Positions 30,113-42,116 of a stretch of 64,000 bases of DNA are shown here, piece after piece; the first letter of the stretch is position 1; each line of letters opens with the position of its first letter. The translations under genes were made by a program, and so were the position numbers. Source of the DNA: Cylicocyclus nassatus (Eukaryota; Nematoda; Chromadorea; Rhabditida; Strongylidae); assembly GCA_958299035.1 (NCBI GenBank), contig CATQJL010000112.1:84710636-84774635 (forward strand). Direction: 5' to 3'. Under the pieces are notes generated by a model, which saw only the letters and a program-made list of their open reading frames with translations, was not told the origin of the DNA and ran no database searches.

Positions 30113-32960
30113 GTCTCTCTCTTCCACTTTCTTTAGAATGTTGCTGAACGTCGCTATGATGATACGTATGACCTAGAAACGATAAGGCCATTCCCAAAAA
30201 AATGGTTTGAGAAAAAAGCTTACTTTTTCCTTCGATGAATGCGTGGATCGTACGTGAATGCTGATTTTTCGGGGAAGGGGGGGGGGCAATCAAGACAAGA
30301 ACAAGGCAAGCTGCAGCGCGAGTGGTGCGCTGGCAATTGTGATAATCATCTCCAAACCAGACCTGTTACCCTATCTGACGGACGGCGTGGAAACTACCGC
30401 TTTCTAGCAGAGTCCCCGCGCAAAACAAAGTCGATGGAAGTCGACCCCCAAATAGTATCGGAATCTAGTTTGGGGACGAATATCTCCGTCGCAAGTGCAC
30501 CATCTGCGCTGCAACTTACGTCTTATTCAGGCTTCCAAGATCAGTACCAACCAACGATCTCCATATGTCCAGATTTGACTGGAGGCTGTCTTTGAACTCA
30601 AGTTATTGCTAGTTTCTAAATTTGAAAGATATAGATCAGAAACACCGCCTCCGTCATAAGACTTTGCTCAACAATGTATGGTGTTTGCAAGAGTGCACTC
30701 TGGTTTCTGTGGACAGACGTCACTCTTTTGAAAACAGTATCGAATGCCATGCCAACAAATTTCGAAACAATCTGCCGTTTATGTCAAAAAAGGGTATAAC
30801 TATTGAAAGAAATTTTCTGCACGCATTTAGCAAAACTGGCACGAAAGGTCTGCAAGGTTGTGCTATTGCGTGGAAACTGCCACCTTCTAGCAGACCCGCG
30901 CAAAATCCTGCAAGCCGAAAAAGCTCGCCCGCCAAATATGGTATCGGAGTTTAGTTTGAGGAGCAGTATCTTAGTCGCAAGCGCACCATCTCTGCTGCTT
31001 GTGTCTTATTCAGGCTCCCAGAATCAATATCAACCAGCGATATCCATGTGTCCACACTCTCCTGGACGCTGTCTTTGAATCCAAATTGTTGCTAGTTGAA
31101 TTTGAAAGAAAGAAATACATCCAAAACACCGCTTTCGTCATGAGACTTCGCCGAACATCTGCAGAAGTGCACTCTGTTCTTTGTTGGCATGCGCCACTTT
31201 CTGAAAAAAACTATGTTGAAAGCTACGCGAACGGATTTCGAAATAAGCTGTGGTGAAACAAATTCTGCACGCATCTAGCAAAACTAACATGAAAGCTGTT
31301 CAAGGATGAGTGTTAAATTTAATTGTTGCCAGCACTCTGAATTTGAAGGATTGTAAGTGATTTACAGATGGAATTGTAAACTTTGTTCTTCCTCACAATC
31401 GACAATAGCACCAGCCAAGGTTGTTTATTTGTGCGATTAGAAAAGTCATTCACAATAAAACATGCGAAGTGATTGAAGTTTTTCAAAAGCGGGTTTCTTC
31501 TGTAGCGTTGTCAATGCTACGGCGTCCAAGTCCAAGTCTGAGTCCAAAATGCATAAGTTTTGATGATTTTGGCTACTCCCAGCCTTGCAAATTTTTGATA
31601 AACAAAGTCCTCAACTTCCTTTCCGGAAACGTTCTGCGGATATGGAAGGCAATTTTAAAATGGACGCTTCAAGCTCTTTGGGATGATATACATCTGATAA
31701 ACCACTTCGACTTCGCGGCCCTTTCTTATAAGACCAACATGACAGTATTTGCGTGTCCTCTAATCATTTGAGACACACGCTGGGACTACACTGATCACCA
31801 TAATGACAACTTGTTCCCGTTTAGAAGACGTTCTTTCGGTCTTCGGCACAACATCCCGTCTCGCAACCGCATATCGTTTGAAGTATCCTGAGAAAAGCAG
31901 TCATAGAATATGCTGCGATGAAATTCTTGATCATGCTTTTGTTCGCATTGCCAAATTATTTCCAGCGATGATTGTTTTTGCACTGTTGGAAGATTATTCG
32001 TTTGTTCATCTGCTTGAATTTCGCCTCAGAATAATACAGCATGTTTTTGTACACTTTCGCTGCATAAAAGCAGTGTACGAGTGACTGCAAGCACTCAGCA
32101 TTGAAGTATGACCTTAACATCTCTAAAGGTTGTACAGCTGTTCAACTGTATGTTCTCCTTTTCTAAACTAAACTTTCTTTCACTACGCCTTCCATATGTA
32201 TATCATCTCGTATGAACATGGAAATTCGACATAACGTCCTACTGTACCATGGGATATCATGCTCTTACATACTATACAATCCATCACACTCGAGTATGTT
32301 AACGGTCTCAACGTTTCGGAAAAAGCACACCGATTCAATTAAAAATTACTGCATCACCTGGTGGCTGATCACTGACGAAGGGGTCGGCCTCTTGCGGAGC
32401 GGGTGGGACGTGCGTTCGAGCATCTTCATCATTAGAGCTACCCCTCACGCCGGCGTACATGAGGAATTACCTTCGTCTGTGATTATTCGCTATCCGTAAT
32501 CTTACACAATCATGTATGAATCATTAACGGAATAGATGCATGCATCGCGATCGTGCTCTGTGCAGAAAAATAAACAAATAAATTTGTAAAATGCTCGGAA
32601 CGGCAATCTCACTTTTTTTCTGGCATAAGAACTTCCGCAAACATTTAAGGTCTATTCCTGCTCAGTAAATAGCAATAGTAAAGAACTCAAAGTGGTCACA
32701 TCCATGATAACTATTTCCTGCTTTTTCGACATTGAAACAGTTGTTTCTGCATCGCTGTTCCTTTCCTACGATGTGAATAAAACTGAGAATATGTCATGTA
32801 AGACAGCCTATTTTCTTTTGATCTACACCTCTATTATTCAAACACGCATGTGAACAAAAGAAAGTGTTAACAAGGCAAAAACGTATTAAAGACCATAATA
32901 TGTACATCAAATGATTTGTGGTTACGCACATGCTATCGAGTATAATGCAAAGAAGACGTT
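30113..32960. repeat. Module M, copy 2 (M2)
   Basis: It aligns with M1, M3 and M4. Two tandem units begin near 30411 and 30885. The 1-kb middle segment present in M1 and M3 is absent here. Near 32304-32319 and 32372-32381 it carries inverted hammerhead-like half motifs. No supported gene. Confidence 0.82.
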
Positions 32961-34400
32961 CTAAGTGGTCATCAGTGCTGGTCCTTTCTATATATATATA
33001 TAGCTTTCTAAACGGTGTAACCGCACTTCTTAGGAAAATTGAAAAAATGGCCGCTATTGCCTACCTCGCATAATTTTTTAATAAACCATTACGAAAAGTT
33101 GCGAACTTCACATTTAGAATCAGCAACTCTAATTAGCCCAGTGTGAAAGTTTTCAGGTTCTTTTGGTTCCTTTTTGGAACAAAATATAGCCTTTCATGGC
33201 GGAAGAAGTTTGCGCTCATTGTCGCTCGCAAAAAGCCTGTAGCGCTTCGGGACCAAACGTTGTTAGCCCTCGCCGCGCGTTGGTGTTTAAAGCGACGCGG
33301 CAACTGGATTTTACGGGGCCTGTAGACGTGCTTTATCACTTGTGTGGGATTATTGTTGACTCGTTGGATCAATTAAATATAATACCTAAATGCAATCTGA
33401 TGTTTTGTCTAAATGTAATCCTTGATCAGACAGCCTGAAACTTTTGACGCATCTTTATCGAAATTGTGGCTTCCTGCAATGAATTTGCAGGCTTCAATTC
33501 GATTTTGAAAAAAATACAGTGCACTTTTCAGTAGCATCTCAATGGTTTCCATTATGCGTGGATTGCTAAAAAGTAGAAGAAAATACTTAGATATCATCCT
33601 TCCTTTTCTTGATGGCCAAAAATCTGGAACATCTTTCCTAGAAGCAGTCGCATTTCAATTCTTATCGTAGCCACTTTCTAACTGAGCAAGACTTGTTTGA
33701 TTAAACATCTCTTTTAGTAGTGATGTTCTGAAGAAGCAGTACAAAACGCGAGTATTTTTTTATTTTTCTCAAAATCATTCAGAATAGAAGCGCGAGTTTC
33801 TCCGAATATGTTCTAGCCCTTGGTTTTCTTGGCGAAAAAAGCTATTTCAAAAAGGCTTGAGACGACATTGATGACGACTTTTGTTGCACTTCGTGCAATG
33901 TCTTCTTGAAGATGTTCGCTCACCAAGCCTGAAGCTGTTTTCTTTTCTTTTTGTTGGATCTTTACGTTTCCACTTTGATCTTTCGTCTCAAAGGCAAAAG
34001 CGTTGAAATGCTTAGCGATGCATGTTTCACCCTTCTAAAAAAAAGAAATGAATATGATGAAATTTTGAGTGCTACAACAGACTTTTCGCTCATTCGACAT
34101 GTTGTCTGCATCTTTTCAAGGCAGCTCTTTATATACCCGAGATTTACTCGCACTATAGTTGGTCTACATTTTCTGTTATAGGGCCCCTAGATAGGCCACA
34201 GCTCAAATCTGAGTCGATTCGGCTCTATTTACCCGAAGAAAATTGCACTCATAGTTGCCCTCCCGACTCGCCAATTCCTCCTCCCGTGTTTTGACATGTT
34301 CTTCCAGATGAATGCTTTTTTTTGACTTATTCAGGAACTGCCGCCGGCAATTAAGAGGAGTGATAAAGATCGCGTACAGATAGGTGACCCTCAAAAAGTT
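32961..34400. repeat. Module T, copy 2 (T2)
   Basis: Follows M2. Relative to T3 and T4 it lacks about 0.6 kb at its start (junction near 32962) and contains a short (TA)n at 32989-33002. The AAAGCCTGTAGCGCTTCGGG and TTTTACGGGGCCTGTAG landmarks match T3 and T4. It is non-coding as far as I can tell. Confidence 0.75.
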
Positions 34401-34499
34401 ATGTGCTGCGTCTCATTCATATCGAAGGAAGTAAGCACATCATTGCGACAATGCTTGAAGCGCGTAGGATTTAAAAACTGGTTACGATTGTAGAACCAC

Positions 34500-34955
34500 C
34501 ACCATATAACTTAAAGACCATTTTAGTTAGCAGTCGCATGTATGATCGCAATTGCCTCCCCCAAGTTGTATAATCTGCCCTACAGGCAGAGAAGGGGATT
34601 GCATGACGACCGGAGTCATCTATTCAATCTCATGCACGGTTTGCAGCGATGAGTACATTGGTGAAACAGCAAAACAGCACGATTACTATGTATCCGCATC
34701 AAAGAACATGTAGAGACAAAGCACGTACAACGACACTCCTAGGCACTCACAAACTCACAAAGTACTGCAGCATGCAAGCTCAAACTTTGGAAATTCGAAG
34801 AGAATTTTAGCACATGAATCTCAAGCTCAGGCACGTAAGTGTCTGGAAGCGTTTTGGATTCATGCATAAAAACCCGAAAAATAATCGAAAAGAGGAAAAC
34901 CTAGCAATTATGCATGAATTCTCACCTTATCTAGATCAGTTATTCTGATTTAGCA
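34500..34955 (+). pseudogene. Degraded Penelope-like GIY-YIG endonuclease
   Basis: Translating across frames gives GVIYSISCTVCSDEYIGETAK near 34605-34680, then a KEHVETK-like stretch. Near 34840 comes a CLEAFWIHA stretch followed by NPKNNRKEENLAI. It resembles the protein at 27332-28096 but has several frameshifts and stops (including one after IHA). The pattern of conserved GIY, YIG and EAFWI motifs makes the assignment firm even though no long frame remains. Confidence 0.75.
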
Positions 34956-35491
34956 GTATATAAAAAGCGGTCTGCATACACGTCTAACAAGTCCAACTCT
35001 CTCCAGCAGCGGACGAAATGAACCTCCGACTTTCTCTTTATAGAGAAGTATTGTCATCCAGAGAGTTAAAGTTGCTTGTGTGTGCACTGAATTAGTGATC
35101 GAAAGTAGGGTTTAGCGCTTCATCTGTTCAGCTGTACAGATACTTGTTCGAATCGGCTGGGCTATTATGGATGTACATCACGTCCAGTTGTCTCCGCAGA
35201 TTTCGTAAAGCGCTTAGTATTTTCTGCAAATTCGAAAACGGTTAAGGTTAGACATGGTTGGAAAGGTTTGTAAGAAGATCCCTACACTCAATTTTCGGTA
35301 AGACTCTGCCTGTAAACGGGTACGAATTTCTGCGCTGAGAGTAGAGTTAACCCTTCTAAAGGCTCCGTAGTTAGCAACCATCTCATTTAGGGGCGTAGCC
35401 ATTACCGGAATTGCGTGTATGCCTTTGGTGAATTTTCAATGTTCGATGACAGTCTCAAAATGCTATGCAAAACGCTCACTTTATTAGAATG

Positions 35492-35505
35492 TGTTCTGTT
35501 TGCAG
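35492..35505 (+). promoter_or_regulatory. Splice (possibly trans-splice) acceptor before the defensin-like exon
   Basis: TGTTCTGTTTGCAG, a pyrimidine-rich tract ending in CAG 21 bases before the start codon. No upstream coding exon is apparent, which favours spliced-leader addition. Confidence 0.45.
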
Positions 35506-35526
35506 TGTGAGGTCAAATTGCAGGAA

Positions 35527-35658
35527 ATGAGATCAATAAAACTCCTACTGTTCTTTGTTGTGCTGCTTTCCGCGATGGCTATCTGTGATGCTCTTTCGTG
35601 TGCAATCCCAACAATAGGAGGCATTTTGTGCGATATCCACTGTCGTGGAGATACACAT
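35527..35658 (+). CDS. Signal-peptide exon of a small cysteine-rich, defensin-like peptide
   Basis: A 44-codon exon. The start is chosen because a TTCTGTTTGCAG acceptor ends at 35505, 21 bases before this ATG, consistent with spliced-leader addition. Residues 1-22 form a typical signal peptide (basic start, LLLFFVVLLSAM core). The mature start has LSCAIPTIGG then LCDIHCRGD: cysteines at 25, 35 and 39 with a C-x3-C spacing as in cysteine-stabilised alpha-beta defensins, which kill microbes after secretion. The exon ends CAT|GTAAGT, an excellent donor, in phase 0. A candidate next exon is at 38097. Family assignment is inference from spacing. Unlike most of the window this is not duplicated. 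Confidence 0.55.
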
Positions 35659-35699
35659 GTAAGTCTGACTTCTGCAGTCTACAAGGATTTATAAGGTTA

Positions 35700-36689
35700 G
35701 GTTAATTCATATAATGCACGTTCCTTGCGCTAAGGCCATAATAGATGAACAAACACAGAAACATATTGCAAGATAAAGCAAGGAAAGCTGCATAGGATGG
35801 CATCGAACATTCGCCATAATTTCGTTCCACATGTAGTCCTGGAACTAGGGCCCTAGTAAGCCTCCATCAACTCAGTCAACTTGACCTGACTTCGTCAGAA
35901 GGACTTCATAAGTTAAAGTTACGACCGCTCACCTTGATGTGCTTTGAGATTGCAAGTTGAACAGTCAAAAGTGCCACGGTCACCTCAACGTTCAGTCAGT
36001 ATAAAACTACGTAAACTGAACTGACAAAAGCAGTGTGCAAAAGCGGGCAATCAGACAACAATATCGAAAGTTTCTTCTAACAAGGGAATCACTCAACTTA
36101 GGTCGGGCTTTCGAAGTGAGACACAAATGGTTGGAATCATCTTGAAACGCTGATCTCAGCCCTGCTTTTCTTAGCTACGAAACTTTCCTCTGACGCGAGT
36201 TATGAGCTTTTTCCTGAGCAAATTTTGCGTGTTGACCGACTTAGGCATGCTACGGTATCATCATCTAGGTAGTTGTTCAAATGCATATTATGCCCTATCA
36301 AAGCCAAATGACTCAATTTGGTGTTATTTCGATTTTCCATCACTTTTTGGGCAGATTTTCATCTAAAGACCTTCTATCCATATTCATTTGTCTGTCAATG
36401 ACACTTACTAAAAAAGCTCATAACTTGGTTCAGAAAAATGCTTCGCAGCTAGGGATAGCAGATTTGGAATCAGCGTTCCGAGGTGATTCTTAATATATGT
36501 GTCTCATCTCAAAAGCCCGATCTAGGTTAAGTGATTTCCCTTGTAAGTAGCTTACGGGACACCTAAGCTCACGTCATTTGGTACAAGAATTACAAAACTA
36601 CAGCCGAGCCCACATAGAAGAGGATCGATGAACAGCTGATCACATCCAAGAAACTGACATTTGAAAAGTTTGTAATCTTTGCGTTGGTT
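35700..36689. other. Stretch within the putative intron; no gene seen
   Basis: A pair of TTTCGAAGTGAGAC-like and AATATATGTGTCTC-like segments near 36110 and 36490 flank an inverted arrangement (ACTTAGGTCGGGCTTT and AAAGCCCGATCTAGGTTAAG), suggesting a diverged inverted-repeat element of about 450 bp at 36060-36540. No coding signal. Confidence 0.4.
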
Positions 36690-36840
36690 GTCTGAGCGTA
36701 GTCCAAGATTGGTACAGATCTCTATAGCACAGAATACATACTAACGTTTTGGCAAACTTGCCTTCCTCAGAGTCTGAAAAGTCGAAGACACATGAGTAAA
36801 GTATCCGTCTAACACCTCGTCGACTACAGAAAAAAGCTCA
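36690..36840 (-). repeat. Penelope pLTR remnant with decayed hammerhead motif
   Basis: On the minus strand: CTGAGGA core, stem II GGCAA-GT-TTGCC, then AAAACGTTAG where GAAAC is expected. The surrounding AAGTCGAAGACACATGAG matches the corresponding part of the arms at 26800 and 28290. An inverted partner of the TGAGCGTAGTCCAA segment lies at 37185-37210. Confidence 0.55.
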
Positions 36841-36944
36841 AACCTCTAGAAATGGAAAAAACAACAGCTTCAACCAAAACGCAAGATTAAGCCAATGCTC
36901 ATCTTAGCAGATGATAACATGGTGGGTGCAGACCAGTTATGTTA

Positions 36945-37176
36945 AAACTACATTTTTTGACATTTTGGAAGTTACTTATGTGGTTTACGAAAATGTGCAA
37001 GCGACTTGATACTTGCTGCCGTCACGTCCCCTTTCTCTGAGAATTCGCGGCATGGGCGCAAAATTCTTAGCAAACTTGTCAAAAAATTTTTTCGGAGTGC
37101 GTAGCTGACCTTTATTAGAGAAAAATTTTGTCGCACCTTCCCTCCCCCCTCCCCGGAAATAGTGGGTAAGTCACTG
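36945..37176. mobile_element. Second diverged fragment of the hAT-like MITE family
   Basis: It carries the family's TTTTCGGAGTGCG and TTTTGTCGCACC interior segments and a C-rich run, ending near GTCACTG. It lies between inverted sequences that look like a decayed Penelope terminal repeat (36690 and 37176 onward), so it probably inserted into that remnant. No clear target duplication. Confidence 0.45.
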
Positions 37177-37219
37177 ATCTGTAGCAATTTTGGACTACGC
37201 TCAAACAACTGACGAGGAG

Positions 37220-38578
37220 ATTACAGCTATGCCAAGATTTATGGTTAGCCGAACATGGATGCTTAAAAAGTGGGTTTTTCCTCTTTCTTTTTGAGATTCT
37301 CTTTTCAAAAATATGATAGAAGTTTGAGGTAACAATTATTCCTTCAATGTTCTGCTAGCTACATTATCTTAATATGGATAGCTAGATAATTACCATCTTG
37401 CTTTGTTTCTCCGCTAGCTATGGGAGATGTTTGTTAGTCATCATCGATTTTGTGATGGTGGTTACTATCAGAAATTGTCTGGCAATGCAGCAAAAATTGT
37501 TCCACTAGATGGTTTTGAACAATGCCCATTGAATCTCTTAATCACCCATCCGTTCGATCAGATCTTGCTCAGCAGTTCTTTTCTCAATAAAACACATGAT
37601 TGTCTAAGAAGAGCTCCGTATCCAGTTTTAGAGCTCAATGGATGCCGTATCAAGGCGTTGTACGTTCAAGCCAGGTCCATCCCTGGCGAGTTGCGCTGAA
37701 AGGGGTTACCACGTGTTAAGATCTTATTAAGATCTTAAAGGCCTCAGATAACCGAGATTGGATCTTCACCCGAAAAACTCTGCTGAACTCCAATTTTGCT
37801 CAGATAACATTCACATCATAAATCTCAATCTGCAAATACTGATTTCTTATTACTGTAGACCGAAAACAAGAATGAGCCAAAATACAATTATGTCCCTTTT
37901 TGAGTTCTACACGATGAGGTTTCTCACTACCATTTTTAGAAATTCAAAGTTTGTGGTATACCAAAAAGTTTGTAATCAAAAATACTTTTAAGGGAAAGTC
38001 GAGTAAACTGAGGAACCTTCAATCCTTCGAAAAAATAAGCATGCGTATTGAATGCTTGATGTAGATACTATATGCGTGAACAGTTTGTGTTCGCAGGGGC
38101 ATTCTGGACGGAAATGCGGGTTTTAGACACTTGAAATCAGAAGAATCCAGAATTCACGTGCATCAAATTCTTTGCGAATGTCCAGATGATATCTCGTTTA
38201 GCCTGCTCTGTCGTATCTAACAATATGTTTCCTAAGTTTTTCATTCACTCTAGGGCGTTAACGCAAGGAACGGCATTAGTTCAACCTAACATAGCGCACT
38301 TGGTGCAAGTAGACCTGACAACCTCGAAAATTTTTCTCAGCAGGTTTTCTTTCCTATCATCAAGTTCCAGTAAAGATCACTGATTATAAGTAGTTTAAAA
38401 TACATTGCTGACTTGTTCTTTGAAATAATGTGTCATGTTGCTAGCTCCTAATCAAAGGCACTTTCAGAACAAGAAATCGGGATACTGTCAAGACGGCGTT
38501 TGCAGATGCATGAAAAAATGAAGAAAACCTTTTTTTGTGTTTTTACAGGCACAATCTCCAATAAAGCATTCAAGCAGT
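37220..38578. other. AT-rich stretch; one unrecognised 90-codon frame
   Basis: A plus frame at 37427-37699 has no recognisable domain, signal peptide or flanking splice sites I trust. The possible small exon at 38097 lies here. Otherwise nothing seen. Confidence 0.35.
38097..38126 (+). CDS. Possible last exon of the defensin-like gene
   Basis: It follows TTTGTGTTCGCAG and is open in phase 0 for nine codons to TAG at 38124-38126, with glycines and one cysteine placed as after the C-x3-C of defensins. It would leave the peptide short of the final C-x-C pair, so the exon may be wrong, or another exon exists, or the gene is damaged. The intron would be about 2.4 kb and contain repeats. Confidence 0.25.
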   Translation, partial: GHSGRKCGF

Positions 38579-38618
38579 CTTACGAAATACGATTTTTTTA
38601 TCCTAGCATGTGTCCCGC

Positions 38619-41600
38619 TTATGCAGGGTCTGCTTTTCTTGTCAGTTGTCTCCATGCTTTCCTATCTGAGGCAAGGTTTTTATCTATTCCAAGTTCCCGC
38701 AGATCGGCCTTGATCCTGTCCATCCACCTCATTTTGGGTCTACCTCTGGGTCTTTTGCCTGGTGCTTCCAACGTCAAGGCTGACCTCGTAATGTAGCTAT
38801 CCTCTCTTCTGCGCACATGGCCATACCATCGTAACCTCTTTTCCTGCATTTTCTAAGCGATTGGAGCTACACTTTCATTCGGGCTCGAGTGTCATTGCAG
38901 ATGTGGTCTTTCAGTGTGACGCCCAAGGTCCATCGTAGCATCGTTATTTTCATGACACCGAGCTTGCGCTCCTCACTTCGCGTACATGTCCAGCACTCAC
39001 TACCATAGAGGGCTGCTGGACGAATGACGGTTCGGTACAGTTGGGACTTGAGCTGTACTGGCATTCGTCTTCGCACAGAACTCCCATTAAAGGCACTGTC
39101 CACCCTAAGTTGAGGGTGTTAAGCTTTTGGCAGCATATAGTAGTTGGGCCCCCTATGAATCCAATGCCCAAGTGGCGGCGCAAAATGCCGCTTTGGAAGC
39201 GAGAGAATCGCTTCAGAATAGCGAAGAGGCACGAGGACCCCCATCCATGCCCGCCCTCCCCCATCCATGCCCGCCCATTTGTGCGCCCCCATCCAATCAC
39301 CGTTCAGAATAGCTGGCCTGTGGGTTTTCCGGAATGGGGATTGTCCGGGTTCTCGCGCATTCTCGACCTCATATTCGGAAACAGGAACATGAGAAGGCCC
39401 TGAAGCGACAAAAACTTGGAAGTCGAAAATGTGGGTGGACGGTGCCTTTAAGGCTTTTCATTTCATCCATGCTGTGTTTATCCTGCCTGCGACTTCCTCT
39501 TGCAAGCCTCCCTCTGCTGAGATGTGACTGCCTAGGTACTTGAATGAGGTTGCCTTCTTTAGCTCTTCACCGTCGATACATATGATTCCTGGAGTTTGTT
39601 TTTCCACTTCCATGTACTCAGTCTTCTTGGTGTTGAGCTTCAGCCCATACAACTCTAACCTGTATTTCCACTTCTGTACCTCGTCTTGCAATTCCTTTCT
39701 GGTGATTGCTAGCAGGATCACATCATCTGCGTAGAGAGGTGTTCAAGGAGGTTCACGGTCCAAGTCTGAGCGGTTGCACTACAGCGTTCATCACAGCGAT
39801 GAAGAGCAAGCAAGAGAGAACTAACCCTTGGTGTACCCCAACTTTGATTTGGAACTCTTTCGATGGCCCTGCAGCTGTTTGTACGTGACTTGTTTTGGTA
39901 GATTAACTTTATCCACTGGACGTACTCTTCTGGAACCATGTGCTTCCGAAGGGACCACCACATGACTTCGTGAGGCACCTTATCGAAGGCTTTTCCAGGT
40001 CCAGGAAGGTTGCATGCAACTCCTTCTGCTTCTCTCTATATTTCTCCATCACCATCAATATAGCGGAGTGGATAGCGTCAGTTGCACCTACTTCCACGAA
40101 TCTGCACTGATTCGATGACAACTCTATGATATCTCGAAGACGCGTTTCGATTATTCGCTCGAAGATCTTCAGAGTGTGGCTCATCAGTTGGATTGACCGG
40201 TAGGATGCGCAGTCTGCGACGTCCCCTTTGGTATATCAATCACGAGGCAGACTTTTGCTCCTTACGATTTGAGTGAGGAGACCTGATAGCCAGGAAGCTC
40301 CAGAACCAAACCTTCCACACATTTTCCAGAACTCGCTTGGTATATCATCTGGGCCAGTCGCTTTGCCATTTTTAGTTTTCGTTATAGCTGGCCACATCTC
40401 CTCTTCCGTAACTGGTGGTACTGGTCCATTTACGGGGTCAGCTCCTGGGATGGAGTTGATGCTGCGGTCTGTGGCGGCCATCTCTTCGAAGTAGGTTCTT
40501 TATCATTCAGTGATGTCTGTCGCTGTTCTAAGTGTCTTACCAAGTTTGTCTTTGGTATAAAAGAAGTGCTCCATATCCTTATGGACTCTGTCTTCCTTCG
40601 GGCTCTTAGGTATATATCTCGTTCTCCCTCGCGAGACTCCAGCCTCTCGTAGAGCCGTTTTATGTACACCTGTTTTGCCTTCTTTACGGACTTTTGCAGC
40701 GCGCTTGGCTTGTTGGTATGTCTGATGACCGGCCTCCGATTTTGACTGATGCCATCGCCTGTATGCATCCCTCTTATCCTTTATTACTCTACTTCATCGT
40801 TCCACCACCACCTTTCTCGATTAATTCTTTTCTTCCTGGCTTTGTACTACCCAAGACCATGTGTGCCACATGGTGGACCCTGCGTGAATCCTTTCAAACT
40901 TATCCAGGATTGCTATGGGCTATCTTGCAGGCTTGGGAGAGTTGTTAGGAGCGCTTGTTTTGCCGCCTCGTCGGTTTGTAACTTTTACCATTTGATGCGT
41001 GTCCTCCTCTCCGTAGATCTTTTGATGTGCCTGTCGATCGAGGTTCTGAGGTCGAGAAGCACTGGTCTATGTTGAGGTATGCAGCTTTCACCGGGAATGA
41101 CTTTGCAGCCCTTTACATGTTTCATGTCGCATTGTCGGGTAGCCCAGAAGTCTATTTGGGTTCGTCGGTCACCACTTGCATATGTGATGAAGTGCTCATT
41201 CTTCTTGATGTAGTATGTGCTCGCCAATACCAGATCATGAGCTGAGGCGAATTTCAGAATGCGCTCACCTTCTTCATTGCATGTTCCATATCCGTGGTTT
41301 CCATGACACTTGCCTGCTCCTTCTCGCCTTTCTCCACATGTCCGTTAAGTTCCGCTCCTAGCAGGAGGTCTCATCCAGTGGGTTGAGTTGATGTGGTCAT
41401 CAAGCCTCTGCCAAAACGCGTCTTTTTCATCATCCTTACACCCGACCTGTGGTGCATAGGCGGTGATGACTCGTAGGACTTGTCTCCCAGTATCTACTTT
41501 TACGCTCATTAGGCGATCGCTTATGCGTTCAACGTCAGCTAAGTTACTCCTCAGAGTTTCCGAGACAGCTATACCAACTCCATTTCTGTTGTTGCTGGAA

Positions 41601-41743
41601 CCGTTGTAGAGAAGCTTATATCCATCTCCGATGTCTCGCAATTTTGCCCCGCTCCACTTCGTCTCCTGTATGCAGGCTATATCAACTCGCCGTCTTTTCA
41701 GAAGATCTGCCACTTCTCGAGAACGAGAAGTGAGTGCACACAC
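38619..41743 (-). pseudogene. BovB-like RTE ORF in copy 2, disabled
   Basis: In order on the minus strand: ADLLKRRRVDIACIQETKW and AYAPQVG (endonuclease), SGDRRTQIDFWA, GKATGPDDIPSEFW, a MSHTLKIFERIIETR stretch, FLDLEK followed by a shift that destroys the AFDKVP register, YADDVILL at 39710-39733, FKYLGSHISAEGG, NTAWMK, GSECWTCTRSEER, and the terminal GRPKMRWMDRI region. At least five frame breaks and a deletion near 41345 are visible. It is less damaged at the catalytic YADD than copy 1, but not functional. Confidence 0.85.
39091..39447. mobile_element. TTAA-flanked MITE nested in RTE copy 2
   Basis: A 357-bp element with ends AGGCACTGTCCACCC and GGGTGGACGGTGCCT, flanked by TTAA on both sides (39087-39090, 39448-39451). 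Removing it and one TTAA restores base-for-base length agreement with RTE copy 1 around 16925. TTAA duplication is the piggyBac signature, so it is probably a piggyBac-mobilised MITE. It carries CCATCCATGCCCGCCC repeats and no transposase. Confidence 0.78.
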
Positions 41744-42043
41744 ATTGATGGCAGCTAGACGGAGAGTCTGCGATGCCTTGGATCGTTGTCTCTGATGAAC
41801 TAGCCGCTTTAGCCATTCCCGTTCACCTTGTTGAGACGGTAACCCTCGCCCACTATTCGCATTCGTCGGGCTCGAATGCGCGTCGCCTCCGGGGACGCCC
41901 TAGCCTTTACTCGAGTAACTATATGAAACATGTCTGCACTTTTTGATGCGACGGGGTGTTTCTCAGCCGGCTTGTCGCATGCCCTTCTTTAGAAGGGCAG
42001 CTTGACGCTGGAATTGTGGGCAGAGACTTTGTCGCAGAAATTA

Positions 42044-42116
42044 GGCTCAGGGTGGACTCGAACCCGTGACCTTCAGCAGATTTTACGCAGAGCACTAACC
42101 ACTAGACTAACTTTGC
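42044..42116 (-). other. tRNA-like 5' head of RTE copy 2
   Basis: On the minus strand: A-box TAGTCTAGTGG (42099-42109) and B-box GGTTCGAGTCC (42054-42064). Both match tRNA internal-promoter consensus better than copy 1. The segment is directly next to the target duplication at 42123, so it is the true 5' end of the inserted element. Stem pairing is degenerate, so it is not a tRNA gene. Confidence 0.7.

Noticed and set aside
32989..33002. CRISPR-like or satellite array
   Set aside because: Only a short (TA)n run. No direct-repeat and spacer structure exists anywhere in this eukaryotic window.
33143..33438. Frame with CRSQKACSASGP-type peptide recurring in T2, T3 and T4
   Set aside because: The frame is interrupted or shifted in the other copies and shows no domain.
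37427..37699. 90-codon plus frame with CDGGYYQ as a possible defensin second exon
   Set aside because: It does not fit the phase-0 donor at 35658 and the acceptor is poor.
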